A DNA stretch of 64,000 nucleotides from an uncultured Desulfovibrionaceae bacterium (GTDB lineage: Bacteria > Desulfobacterota > Desulfovibrionia > Desulfovibrionales > Desulfovibrionaceae). Below the pieces are notes generated by a model. That model did not search any database. It saw nothing but the letters and a program-made list of their open reading frames with translations, and was not told the origin of the DNA. The DNA lies in assembly GCA_949741925.1 (NCBI GenBank), contig CATJOY010000034.1:21576-85575 (forward strand), read 5' to 3'. Shown in pieces: positions 52,969 to 62,106 of the stretch (positions are counted from its first letter, which is position 1; every line of letters begins with the position of its first letter). Position numbers and translations under genes: made by a program.

Positions 52969-53454
52969 TTATTCCTTGAGCCCGAGGGCTTCAAGCAGCT
53001 GTGCGCGGGCGGCATCATCCTTAACCGCTTCCTGCACTTTTTTGCGGAAGTCCGGGATATTCGATAAAGGGCCCTTGAGCGCTTTCAGCGATTCGCGCAG
53101 CTTGAGAAGCTCGGCCAGCTCCGGAACCTGGGCGGCCACAGCATCCGGCTCGAAATCCTTGATGGAGGCAAAAGAGAGGCTTACCGGCATGGTTGCGTTC
53201 TCTTCTTCGGCCAGCTTGTTATCCACGACGATGTTCAGGCGGACGTTCTGGGCTTTGAGAACATCGTTAAAGTTATCTTTATCTACCGAAATAGGGGCGC
53301 GATCTTCCACGGGCCGGTCATCCTGCCTGCGGGTGAAATCGCCGAGAACCGTCAACTTAAGCGGTAGTTCCACTTCGGCCTGGGCGTCGCCAGTGGCCGG
53401 TTTATAAACGATATTGACTCGCTCCTTGGGAGCAACGGAACCTTCTTTGGCCAT
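52969..53454 (-). CDS. tssB: T6SS contractile sheath small subunit (TssB/VipA)
   Basis: 161 residues. VNIVYKPATGDAQAEVELPLKLTVLGDF at the N-terminus and the DNFNDVLKAQNVRLNIVVDN stretch near residue 70 are TssB signatures. A C-terminal helix (LLEALGLKE) completes the family pattern. It pairs with TssC to form the sheath. First gene of the tssB-tssC-hcp-tssH block, 356 bases after the receiver-TPR gene. Confidence 0.96.
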   Translation of the reverse strand: MAKEGSVAPKERVNIVYKPATGDAQAEVELPLKLTVLGDFTRRQDDRPVEDRAPISVDKDNFNDVLKAQNVRLNIVVDNKLAEEENATMPVSLSFASIKDFEPDAVAAQVPELAELLKLRESLKALKGPLSNIPDFRKKVQEAVKDDAARAQLLEALGLKE

Positions 53455-53809
53455 GGTTTCACCTCTTCCTTGTGTTACACGTTGGACCAGATCTGCTGAT
53501 AGTATGAGGATTTTAGTTCTCCGACAAGGAGATATACGGTCAGTTTTCAGTGTGCCGCGTCTATTATATAATAGAGTAAATTTATTGATTAAATTTGTTT
53601 TTTAGGGAGTATCAAGAAGAAGAGCGTACAAGGGAAGAACAACGTGAGGCGGCCGCAAAACCAACCCGGCCTCGCTTCCCTATGCCGCACAGGCAAGGGG
53701 GGGTAGGGAGAAGCCGAACCACGCGCTGCAATAGCGAGCATTTCAAAACGGATGCACACGCCTTGCAGCGCATGGTCAGGCCAGGGCTGAAAATTGATCC
53801 CCGCATTAT
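53455..53809. other. Intergenic region upstream of tssB
   Basis: 355 bases with an AT-rich core (53555-53620) that probably contains the tssB promoter. No gene. The right half is GC-rich and follows the receiver-TPR gene's 3' end. Confidence 0.5.
53562..53573 (-). promoter_or_regulatory. Possible -10 of the tssB-tssC-hcp-tssH block
   Basis: TATTATATAATA (53562-53573) is a self-complementary sequence with a perfect TATAAT on either strand, about 110 bases before the tssB start. The -35 on the minus strand (TTAATC, 18 bases away) is weak. No sigma-54 site was found. Confidence 0.35.
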
Positions 53810-55201
53810 TCAGTGTGGGGAATCGGCTTCCTCGGCTTCTTTTTTTAGATTTTCGAGTAACTTTCTGGCAGCTTCATGCCCTGCATCAAGCTGCAAGGCG
53901 ATTTCCAGGCAGTTCATCGCTTTATCTTTAGTGTATCCCTTGGAGAAGATCCTGCCGATATTGTAGGCAAGAACCGCCCCGCCGCGCGGAAAGTTCGGAT
54001 TTATGGAGAGTGCTTTGAGCATGCACTTTATGGCCATCTCACTATCGTTGCCCTCGGCGTAGGCCATTCCCATATTGTAGTACAACCCTTCCGCATTGGG
54101 AGCAATGCCAAGCGCCCTTTTGTACTCCACAATAGCGTCTTTCCAGCGTCCTTGCTTGCGCAGGCTGATGCCCAACTGGTTAAAGGTGGCAAGATCATCA
54201 ACGGTTAAATTTTTGCCCTTCAAATCCAGGCATTGCCGCAGGTATTTTTCCGCCTGTACGGGATCGCTTTCCTGTAAGCTTACTGCAATTTTTTGCGCCA
54301 TTGCCGCCACATGGTCGATAGCGTCCTTATAGGCCCTTGATACAGCCGTATCAAAGATTTTTGTAGCAGATTCCGTATTGCCCAGGGCAACAAGCAGTTC
54401 ACCTATTTCCACCTTGCGCTGCGCGTTGAGCGGCGATATGGCGTCCATGCGTTTGAGATATTCCAACTGCGCTTCTTTTGCGCCGGCTTCCCTGGCCAAA
54501 TCCGCCAGGCGCTGCAGCGGCTCCAAATAATCTCCTGAATACTTGCAGGCTCTTTCGTAGGCTACCTTTGCCTTGGCGCTGTTGCCGGAAATACGCAGCG
54601 AATCACCGAGAACCACATAGCCTGCCGCGCTATCGGGCTTGATTTCAAGAACCTTTTGGGTGAGTTTCAGCGCTTCGTTGCCGATATTTTTAGAAACAAA
54701 CGACCGCGCTTTATCCAAAAGTTGCCGGATAGGGCTCGGCGGGCGAAGGGTATCCGCCATTTTGTCGAGCAGATTAACACTGCTGAGGGGTTTTACAATA
54801 AAGTTATCGGCGCCTGCCTCATGCAACAGCATGATGCGGTCTTTATCCGCCGTTGTCGTCATGACCATGACGCGCATTTCAGGATAGGAATCTTTAAACT
54901 GCCTGATCAAAAAACTCGTATCGCCTACGGTATCCAGGACACGTTCAATCAACAGCACGGGCTTTTTGCCGGCGTCAAACGTTTCTGAAATTATTTTCAG
55001 CGTTTTTACGGTATCAGGTATGGTTGTGAGCAACCGGCCTTGAATAGCCAAATCCTTAAGGGTGGCCGAAAGCAGGGCCGTAAAGGTCATGTCGTCCGAT
55101 AAGCAAAGAGCATGGCCGGAATGTTTGAGAAAATAATCCCGCAAAACAGCTTTTTGCTTAGCAATTCTTTGTTTTTCTTGAAAGTTTTCAAACGCCATCA
55201 C
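53810..55201 (-). CDS. Degenerate receiver-TPR protein of the T6SS locus
   Basis: 463 residues. The N-terminal receiver-like domain (about 28-150) keeps the acidic SDD (35-37) and the lysine in VKPLS (Lys137), but the phospho-acceptor position reads LLIERVL, so Asp is Glu86. About eight TPR repeats follow (about 160-455, e.g. GLYYNMGMAYAEGNDSEMAIKCMLKALSINP). A Glu at the acceptor site often mimics phosphorylation. The gene lies between the DUF4150 and tssB genes; it may regulate T6SS expression or organise assembly. No output DNA-binding domain is visible. Confidence 0.82.
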   Translation of the reverse strand: MMAFENFQEKQRIAKQKAVLRDYFLKHSGHALCLSDDMTFTALLSATLKDLAIQGRLLTTIPDTVKTLKIISETFDAGKKPVLLIERVLDTVGDTSFLIRQFKDSYPEMRVMVMTTTADKDRIMLLHEAGADNFIVKPLSSVNLLDKMADTLRPPSPIRQLLDKARSFVSKNIGNEALKLTQKVLEIKPDSAAGYVVLGDSLRISGNSAKAKVAYERACKYSGDYLEPLQRLADLAREAGAKEAQLEYLKRMDAISPLNAQRKVEIGELLVALGNTESATKIFDTAVSRAYKDAIDHVAAMAQKIAVSLQESDPVQAEKYLRQCLDLKGKNLTVDDLATFNQLGISLRKQGRWKDAIVEYKRALGIAPNAEGLYYNMGMAYAEGNDSEMAIKCMLKALSINPNFPRGGAVLAYNIGRIFSKGYTKDKAMNCLEIALQLDAGHEAARKLLENLKKEAEEADSPH

Positions 55202-55517
55202 AGTTCCCGCCTGGAGTCGCCGTGCCGGCTTTTTCCGAGATGCCCGTTACCGTATGAACATCTCCTGCCCGAAGACCACGGGCGGCGCTCCCTTCGTGTC
55301 CATAAAGAAATATTGTGCAATTCTCTTATTGAAAAATCGACGTGAAGTCTACCGTGCAGTTGAACAGGGCAGATCATGCCGGTGTGTCGGCAGGCGGCGC
55401 GCTGCATAGGGAAGCATCTCCAGCCCGCTCTCCACGGCACATGATTGTAAAGCGGACCATGCCCGGCAGGCGAAAATACCTTTCTACCGGCAGCAAGGGA
55501 GGCAGAGCGTTGCCGCC
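55202..55517. other. Intergenic region between DUF4150 gene and receiver-TPR gene
   Basis: 316 bases. AT-rich text around 55290-55340 (ATTGTGCAATTCTCTTATTGAAAA) may hold the receiver-TPR promoter. No gene supported. Confidence 0.4.
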
Positions 55518-55922
55518 TCAGCCGAGAGTCAACAAGGTCGCTTGGCTGGGGGCCGAGCAAACGCCCGGACCGTTGGGCATAACGCCCATGCAGTTTTGTC
55601 CGGTAACGCTGGTCAGCCGTTGGGCCGGGGCTCCCCCCATCATGATAGTGAAGCAGCCGACCATATAGGTTGTCTGCCCTGCCTCCAGGTGGGAGACAAC
55701 GCCAAGGCCCACGCCGGGCTGATCGCCCATGCTGACCAAGCCCTTGGAGGCCATGTTCAGCGTGGGCGTGCATTCGGTCAGCACGTTAAAGACCATAGGC
55801 ATGGTGGCCGCGCTCATGGCCGTGTTAGGGTAGGGCATCGGAACCGGCCCCGCCGGCGACGGGGTCAGGCAGACATCAGGAAAACACATATCCATTCCCG
55901 CCCCCATGCTTAATGCAAACAT
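55518..55922 (-). CDS. DUF4150 PAAR-like protein
   Basis: 134 residues, Met/Pro/Gly-rich, with CLTPSPAGPVPMPYPNTAMS near residue 18. That pattern marks DUF4150, a PAAR-like domain thought to cap the VgrG spike. Conserved cysteines and histidines that might coordinate metal are present (Cys13, Cys18, Cys90, Cys110, Cys122). There is no C-terminal toxin extension, unlike many DUF4150 effectors. It sits between DUF3540 and the receiver-TPR gene in a typical VgrG accessory cassette. Confidence 0.88.
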   Translation of the reverse strand: MFALSMGAGMDMCFPDVCLTPSPAGPVPMPYPNTAMSAATMPMVFNVLTECTPTLNMASKGLVSMGDQPGVGLGVVSHLEAGQTTYMVGCFTIMMGGAPAQRLTSVTGQNCMGVMPNGPGVCSAPSQATLLTLG

Positions 55923-55992
55923 CAGCAGTATCCTCCAGGTTCCCGCGCGCCGCTCGAGAGTTTTTACAGCCGAGCGGCGGAGTGCGCGTTGC

Positions 55993-56640
55993 TTAGCCGA
56001 GCTGAATCAGTTTAGCATCCGTGCGTGCCGTTTCTTCGGCCAGTTGGAGACTATCTTTGCTCATCACCGTGGTCTTTTCTTCGGCTACCAGGGTAGCGTT
56101 GGCGCAATGGGTTTCATCCGAGCCTTCGACCATTCTCCGCGATTCCCCCAGGCATTGGGTCAGGGAACGGAACATGGAAACCGCCGTCTGGCCCAGGCTG
56201 GTCATGGCCCGGCAGCAAAGCTCCGCGGTATCGCAGATTGTTTTGAGCTTGGTGACCGTGGCCGCCGCACAGGAGGCAAAAACGCCGATATCTTCGGCTT
56301 TGAGGCGCATGCTGCCGCCACTTTGCAGCTCAAGGGAGGAAGCGCTGCGGAGCGAAAGCTCTCCGGGGCATTCAAGGAGGCTTTGGGGCGGCAGCAACAC
56401 CCTGGCCGATGCCGCATCATCGCGGCAGAGCACGGCCGTGATCACGTTCGCCCCGTTTTCCAGGCAGGCCAGCAGCACGGTATCCTTGTTCCGCGGCTCC
56501 AGAAAACAGCTCGCCGCAAGAGAAGCCTCATGGGCGACATTGCCCGTCAGAACTTGGAATATGCCGTTTCGGGCGGAAAGAACCCGGCCGGTGACGAGCC
56601 GGGCTTCAAGGGTATCATAGAGAACGGCCTGTTGGGCCAT
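55993..56640 (-). CDS. DUF3540 protein of the T6SS accessory cassette
   Basis: 215 residues. GRVLSARNGIFQVLTGNVAHEASLAASCFLEPRNKDTVLLACLENG (about 19-64) matches DUF3540, which usually lies next to DUF2169, pentapeptide and DUF4150 genes in T6SS loci. It contains six or more cysteines and an OB-like beta segment. Role unknown; spike or effector loading is plausible by context. It precedes the DUF4150 gene by 71 bases. Confidence 0.85.
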   Translation of the reverse strand: MAQQAVLYDTLEARLVTGRVLSARNGIFQVLTGNVAHEASLAASCFLEPRNKDTVLLACLENGANVITAVLCRDDAASARVLLPPQSLLECPGELSLRSASSLELQSGGSMRLKAEDIGVFASCAAATVTKLKTICDTAELCCRAMTSLGQTAVSMFRSLTQCLGESRRMVEGSDETHCANATLVAEEKTTVMSKDSLQLAEETARTDAKLIQLG

Positions 56641-56823
56641 GGGGCTCTCCTTGGGGGATCAAGACCATTTCTGCTGCCGAACCGCCTTTTCCCCCTAGCG
56701 GCGTCAGCCGGAAAAAATCAATCGGGCCTATGTGCTACGCAGCCTTCGCCTGATTTTTCCCTTTGTTCTCGTTGAAAAGAGCCATTCGGCTCCGCATGGG
56801 CAAAGTATCTTTTACAACGCCTC

Positions 56824-57906
56824 CTAACGCACAGCGCCGGGAAGGCGGGGTTTGGCGCGGGGCTGAAACGCTTCCGCCGCTGCTCGATCGGGATCCGGAG
56901 ACTGCAAAAGTGTGTTTTTGCTGGCGCCGTAACGGGTATCCTCTTCCACGGCTTTGTGGAACTGGGCCATATACAGGGATGCCTCGCTGAAATCCCCGGC
57001 TGTCAGATCCGCATAAGAAAAATCCGCATTTTTCAGATTTGCGCCGCGAAAATCAGCTCCGCAGAGGCGGGCCTTCTGAAAGAGGCACAATTCAAAATCA
57101 CCGTATCCACAATGTGCTTTGGTCAGATTGCTTTCCGTAAAGGTTGATTGCCGGAAAACTCCCTTGCACAGGGAGGCTTCCGTCAGATCGGCTCCGAAAA
57201 ACAAAACATTTTCCAGCCTGGCTTCCCGCAGATCTGCGCCGCGCAGGGAAGCGCCGCAAAAGTTGCACATGGGAAGACAGCAGCCGGAAAAATCCGCCCT
57301 ATCCAGCTGAGCCTTATCAAACTGGACAATGTTCATCCTCAGGCCGGTGAAACGGTATCCACTAAAATCACAGCCTCTGAACAATACCTTTGTCAGCGTT
57401 GCTCCGTCAAGAATGAGCGAGCGCATGTCGCTTTCAGAAAACGCCAGGCGGATCATGGTCGCCCCGGAACAATCCAGGTTCCGGCAATCGGCCTGCTGTA
57501 AAGCGTTCTGTTCGACCTTGGCCTTGTGAAAGAGCGCTCCGGCCAGATTGGCTTCCTGGAATGTACACATCCGGATATGCGCGCCGGAAAAATTCGCGCT
57601 TGAGAGGTCGCTTTTGCCGCAGAGCATCATAAAAAGGCGCGCTCCGGAAAAATCCGCTCCGGGCATGCGCATCTGCATCCAGTTGCATTTTTCCAGATTG
57701 GAGCCGTGAAAACGCGCTCCCGCCAGGGAGCACTCGGCAAAGCCGGTACGGCCGACATTGGCCCCTGAAAAATCGGCCCCCGTGAAATCGACTCGCTCAA
57801 ACCGACCGCCGGAAAGATCCGCTCCTGAGAGATCGATCCCTGAAAGATCGCGCCCCACTATGGTTTCCCGCCGGGCAATGCAATCAAGAATTTCTTTGCG
57901 CAGCAT
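56824..57906 (-). CDS. Pentapeptide-repeat protein
   Basis: 360 residues. About 60 consecutive A(D/N)LXX-type pentapeptides (GADLSGGRFERVDFTGADFS and similar) form a right-handed quadrilateral beta-helix over about residues 15-320. The tail (about 325-360) is Arg/Pro-rich. It overlaps the preceding DUF2169 gene by 23 bases, so translation is coupled. Pentapeptide proteins of this size can bind DNA gyrase (Qnr, MfpA), but the T6SS setting suggests a structural adaptor or effector. No enzymatic motif. Confidence 0.87.
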   Translation of the reverse strand: MLRKEILDCIARRETIVGRDLSGIDLSGADLSGGRFERVDFTGADFSGANVGRTGFAECSLAGARFHGSNLEKCNWMQMRMPGADFSGARLFMMLCGKSDLSSANFSGAHIRMCTFQEANLAGALFHKAKVEQNALQQADCRNLDCSGATMIRLAFSESDMRSLILDGATLTKVLFRGCDFSGYRFTGLRMNIVQFDKAQLDRADFSGCCLPMCNFCGASLRGADLREARLENVLFFGADLTEASLCKGVFRQSTFTESNLTKAHCGYGDFELCLFQKARLCGADFRGANLKNADFSYADLTAGDFSEASLYMAQFHKAVEEDTRYGASKNTLLQSPDPDRAAAEAFQPRAKPRLPGAVR

Positions 57907-60900
57907 CCCGCAGGGCCTCCTCGTACCCTTCCAGCATGGTCCGCTTGCAGTTCATTCCAGCGGTATTTGTTGCCGCATTCAGAATCAGACCACGCACATC
58001 GGCGGCATAGAGGTTTGTTCCGCCGAGATCCGCCCCGTTCAGGCGGCACTTGCGCAAAGAACCGGAGGCAAGCGTGGTTCCCGAAAGATCGGCTCCGGTC
58101 AAATCGCACTTGATAAACCGGCAACCAGCGGCCCGCAGGCCATCCAGGCGGGCCCAAGAGAAATCGCATTGGGCAATGAGGGCGTTTTCCAGGCAGGCCT
58201 GGTGGAATTCTGCACCGCAAAAACGGCTCAGGCGGAGCGAAGCCTCGCGCATATCCGCCCCGGAACAATCGGCGTGGGAAAGATCCGTATCGGCATCGGC
58301 GTAGAATTTGCGCATGTCGGCCCCGGCCAGACGCAGACCGGTCGCCGCGGCCCCCTGAAAAAGACATTCGTGCAGTGTGGCTTCTCGAAAATCAGCCCCC
58401 TCCAGCTTCGCTTGGGCAAACAGGCATTTGAACGCCCGGATGGTACGGAAATCCGCTTCAGAGGCCATAACCTCGCTGAAAGCGCAGAGGGAGATCAGGG
58501 CCCCGGTGAAGCGCGCGCCCTGTAAAGAGGCCTTGGTAATATTGCAGAGTTTGAGTTCCGCGCCTGCAAAGTCGGCTTTGGTCAGGTCGCACTCGCCCAG
58601 GGTGGTCAATTCCATGTGGGCTGCGGAACAATTGGCCTGCCGGAGACAGGCTTTTTGCAACACGGTGTGCTTGAATCGCGCTTCGCGCAGGTCAGCCCCG
58701 GAAAAATCCGCTTGCCCGGCCAGGGTGAAGGTGAAATCCGCGCCCTGCATGCGGCAGCCCCTGAAGGAGGTTTGTCCGCACAAGGCATGGGCCAGGTTTG
58801 CGCCGGAGAAATCCAGGCCCGCGAGATCCAAGCCCTGAAGGTTGCGTCGGGCCAGGTTTTTATCTCCGGCCAGAATGGTGGCAACTTCCTGCCTCGAAAG
58901 CCGCCGCAGGGCATCGGGGTCCATGTCTTTTGCCGCAAAGGCCGCGGCAACCTCCGGGGGAAGCTCGTTGTGCGCCAGGGTCGCGAGTTTGGCCAAGCCC
59001 TCTTGGCGCAAGGTGTCGAGGGGCGCCAGCGTATCCCCCAGAGCGCGCACCACGGCGGCCGCCTTATCCAGGTCTGCCCTGAGCGCGGCGCATACCTCCG
59101 GGGCCAATGCGGCGGAGGGCGCGGCTTGCATGGCTGCGATGCGGGCCAGGGCCGTTTCCACCAGCAGAGCCACACACGGCGTATCCGGCAGGGGCCCGTG
59201 CAGGCTTGCCGCCAGAGGGGATTGCGCCAGGGCCTCAAGCTCGGCCAGGGCTTCTTGAGAGGCTCCGCTCCGCCGTAGAGCCGCGCGGGCGTGTTCCAGG
59301 GCTTTGCTCGTTTCTTCGGCCAGTACTGTTTCCGGATCGGGAAAATGGGAGCGAATATCCGTGATCAGGGCGTCAATGCGTCCCTGGAGTTCTTTCTGCG
59401 AAGGCAAGGGCAGGTTCAGGGCGAAGGGTTCCGGGGGCCTGTCTTTGGGCGGTAAGGGAATATCAAAATCATGCACGGCAGCGAGTTCCGGCGGCAGGAT
59501 ATCCAGCACCAGACGGCGCAACCGGTGTCCTTTTTCTGCCAATGCGGCCAGGTGAGGGCACCCCTCGGGCAGGAACAGGGGAATGGCGGTGGGAAAGGCT
59601 TCCCGCCAGGGGGCGAAGGCAGCGTTGCCGGGAGAGGGCGGCAGGATGACCACCAGGGGAAGCCCGCCGTGTTCTGCCGAAACCTTGGGCTGCAAGGGCG
59701 GCAAATCGGCAACGGCAGTGAGGGCGGCGGGATCGGGCGCTGCGGCAATATGGCAGAAATCGCCGCATTCCTGCTCCGCCAACAGGGCGGAAAGCTCCTC
59801 CGGAGCGGCGATGACCGCCCCGCCGGGATGGGCGGCGGGCAGAGAAAGTGGGGGGGCCGCGGAGCCTGGCGCGCGGACAATGGCCGCCGCATCCTGGCCC
59901 AGGCCACGGAGCCTTTCGTGCTCATCCAGGGGATAGATCACCAGCGAGATAAGGGCCTTGCCCTCAAAACGGGGCAGAGAGAGCCCGGCGGGCAGGCTAA
60001 AGGGCGGGCCTGGCGGCAGGCCCCAGCGTTCCGGCCTTTCCTCCGGGAATTCAGAGGTATGCCCGAGCCAGGCGTTTTCCAGGGTTTCCGGAGCAAAGCC
60101 CCACTTTGCCAGGCGAGCGCAAAGGGAATCGTTTCGCCGCAAGGCGCGGCGGGCGGCGATAACCAGGGCAAAACCCCGGTCGTGCCAGGGATTCAGGGGC
60201 TCCGGGAGGCAAAGCATGCCTTCGGGGGAAAAGGTGTCTAAGGCGTTCAGGAGCTTGGCCTCAAGTGTCGAGGCCCCCTCAGGAAGCGCTCCGGATGCTG
60301 CCTTTTTGATTTTGCGGAAGGTCTCTTGGAGGCGCTCGCGGAGAGTCAGAACGCTTTTGCGGCTTTCCCGTTCCGCCCGGCGGAGAGCCCGCTCTCCGGA
60401 GGCTAAGAGGTCGTGCAGGTTTTTTTCCTGAGCATCCAGGGTAGCGCGCATTGTGGGAAAGAGAGAGAGATCAAAATGCATGAGGTGGCTGAACTGCTCG
60501 CGCTGGCTGAGCATCTGCTGTTCCAGCAGATCCAGAGTAGCCCGACCCGTGGCGATGGTCTTTCCGGTGGCGTGGGCCATATCCCCCAAGCTCAGGGGCA
60601 TGATCGGGCTCTGCCCGAGAAAATCTTTTTTTATTTTTTCCAGAAACTTGGGCACATCCCGGGCCATTTTGACAGTTTTGCTGATTGTGGCTTGGGCGGC
60701 GATCAAGGGGGCAAGATCAATCTCCACGGCCGGGTGGGCGCGTTTTTTGAGTTCCTCGCGGTAGTATTCCAAGGACCGGGGTTCTTCGGAGGGGGGTTCG
60801 GTCACCACCAGAACGCGCAGGATATCATCCATTTCATCGTCTTCCACCGGAAGCAAACCGCGGTGGAGCACAAAGGCTCCCAGAAGATCCGGGAAGAGCC

Positions 60901-61924
60901 ATACGGTATCACAATGGAGCGTCGCTTCACGGAAAAGCCCCGGTTCCTCAAGATCTTTGGCATAGGGCAGACGGGGGCCGCTGTTCTTTTTTTCCGCCCC
61001 TTTCCCGGCGGCCTGAGGGCCCCCGGTGTTGCGTTGCTGTTCTGTAGGAGAGGCTTTCGGCGATGCCGGAGAGGCGGCCGGAGCAAAGGGCCTGAAGGTT
61101 TCCGTGGTGGTGACAAAAGCCCGGAGGCGCGCCTGGGGAAGACGCGAACGGATGTGCGGAAAATCGTGGCGCATGCCGTTGATTTCGATATCTTCATCAC
61201 CCTGGAAAAAGGCGTTGTTCCCGGCTTCTTTTACTCTTTGAGCCGCTTGGGCAGCTTGAAAAAATTTCGGATCGCAGTCATCCGGATAGGCCGGCCAGCG
61301 GTTTTCCTGCCAGGCGCGGTCATACGTGCCGGAAAGAGCCCGTCGGGCGGGATTGGCGCTATCCACCGGAAAAGGACAGGCCGGAGTGGGGAGATCGTGG
61401 GAGGAGAGCAGCAAGTGTTCCGGGTCTTCCAGGTTGGGCAGCATGGGAGCAGGCTTGTTGCGCGCGTCTAAGCCCTTGCCCGCCGGATTGAGGGCAAAGG
61501 CCGGGCCGCCGAAGGCTCGCTCCCAGATGAGCGGCATAGCCCGGAAGGGAATGGGTTCTGAAACCCCGCCCCCGGGGAGCCGTTCTCTATCACCGAAAAC
61601 GGCAATGCGCCGGGCCGTTTTCCCCACGCGGAAGGTCACCTCTTGAGCCGGAACAAGGCTTTCGCCTGGGGCGCGGCAAAAGCCCGCCACCAGGATTTCC
61701 CCGCCGGGCTTGGGCAGGCACATATCCAAAAGCGGGGCTTGGCCCAGCGCGGCAAAAATATCCGGAACCTCCTTCCAGAATTCCTGCTCTGTGCGCAGGG
61801 TTCCTGTTCCGCCTTCAGGATTCAGGCCGACGTAAAGGCCCACGCAGACCATGAGATAGCGCCTACCCCGCCAGGAAAAGGGATGGAGGGTGACGCTGTG
61901 CTGCTGCTCCTTGTAAACTTTCAT
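57884..61924 (-). CDS. DUF2169-pentapeptide fusion, probable T6SS effector-loading adaptor
   Basis: 1346 residues. DUF2169 is at about 1-330 (VTLHPFSWRGRRYLMVCVGLYVGL, MPLIWERAFGGPAF). A charged linker with a coiled coil follows at about 400-560, then an Ala/Pro-rich helical stretch to about 1020, and a pentapeptide beta-helix at about 1025-1325 (NLQGLDLAGLDFSGANLAHAL). DUF2169 proteins are adaptors that load DUF4150-type effectors onto VgrG in Agrobacterium-like systems. Here the DUF4150 partner carries no toxin, so the cargo is unknown. It follows the gene at 62107-62739 after 182 bases. Confidence 0.86.
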   Translation of the reverse strand: MKVYKEQQHSVTLHPFSWRGRRYLMVCVGLYVGLNPEGGTGTLRTEQEFWKEVPDIFAALGQAPLLDMCLPKPGGEILVAGFCRAPGESLVPAQEVTFRVGKTARRIAVFGDRERLPGGGVSEPIPFRAMPLIWERAFGGPAFALNPAGKGLDARNKPAPMLPNLEDPEHLLLSSHDLPTPACPFPVDSANPARRALSGTYDRAWQENRWPAYPDDCDPKFFQAAQAAQRVKEAGNNAFFQGDEDIEINGMRHDFPHIRSRLPQARLRAFVTTTETFRPFAPAASPASPKASPTEQQRNTGGPQAAGKGAEKKNSGPRLPYAKDLEEPGLFREATLHCDTVWLFPDLLGAFVLHRGLLPVEDDEMDDILRVLVVTEPPSEEPRSLEYYREELKKRAHPAVEIDLAPLIAAQATISKTVKMARDVPKFLEKIKKDFLGQSPIMPLSLGDMAHATGKTIATGRATLDLLEQQMLSQREQFSHLMHFDLSLFPTMRATLDAQEKNLHDLLASGERALRRAERESRKSVLTLRERLQETFRKIKKAASGALPEGASTLEAKLLNALDTFSPEGMLCLPEPLNPWHDRGFALVIAARRALRRNDSLCARLAKWGFAPETLENAWLGHTSEFPEERPERWGLPPGPPFSLPAGLSLPRFEGKALISLVIYPLDEHERLRGLGQDAAAIVRAPGSAAPPLSLPAAHPGGAVIAAPEELSALLAEQECGDFCHIAAAPDPAALTAVADLPPLQPKVSAEHGGLPLVVILPPSPGNAAFAPWREAFPTAIPLFLPEGCPHLAALAEKGHRLRRLVLDILPPELAAVHDFDIPLPPKDRPPEPFALNLPLPSQKELQGRIDALITDIRSHFPDPETVLAEETSKALEHARAALRRSGASQEALAELEALAQSPLAASLHGPLPDTPCVALLVETALARIAAMQAAPSAALAPEVCAALRADLDKAAAVVRALGDTLAPLDTLRQEGLAKLATLAHNELPPEVAAAFAAKDMDPDALRRLSRQEVATILAGDKNLARRNLQGLDLAGLDFSGANLAHALCGQTSFRGCRMQGADFTFTLAGQADFSGADLREARFKHTVLQKACLRQANCSAAHMELTTLGECDLTKADFAGAELKLCNITKASLQGARFTGALISLCAFSEVMASEADFRTIRAFKCLFAQAKLEGADFREATLHECLFQGAAATGLRLAGADMRKFYADADTDLSHADCSGADMREASLRLSRFCGAEFHQACLENALIAQCDFSWARLDGLRAAGCRFIKCDLTGADLSGTTLASGSLRKCRLNGADLGGTNLYAADVRGLILNAATNTAGMNCKRTMLEGYEEALRDAAQRNS

Positions 61925-61992
61925 GCTTCAATCCACAGTCGCCCCATCCTCAGACTGACTCCGCAGCCGACGGATAGGGGTCGTGCGGATTG

Positions 61993-62012
61993 CCTCTCCC
62001 TCAAGGGAGAGG
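61993..62012. repeat. Perfect 8-bp stem-loop between T6SS accessory genes
   Basis: CCTCTCCC (61993-62000), loop TCAA, GGGAGAGG (62005-62012). It lies between the gene at 62107-62739 and the DUF2169 gene. No T-run on either side, so termination is unlikely. Confidence 0.5.
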
Positions 62013-62106
62013 ATACAAAGAAGGATTTCATCGGCTTCGCCGCCTTGTCAACAACTCTTTCCCCCTGAACGGGGAGGTGTCAAACCATAAAGGAATTGTT
62101 GATGAA

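Noticed and set aside
56824..57906. Calling the pentapeptide protein a Qnr-type quinolone resistance protein
   Set aside because: Pentapeptide repeats alone are not enough; size, tail and T6SS context differ from Qnr.
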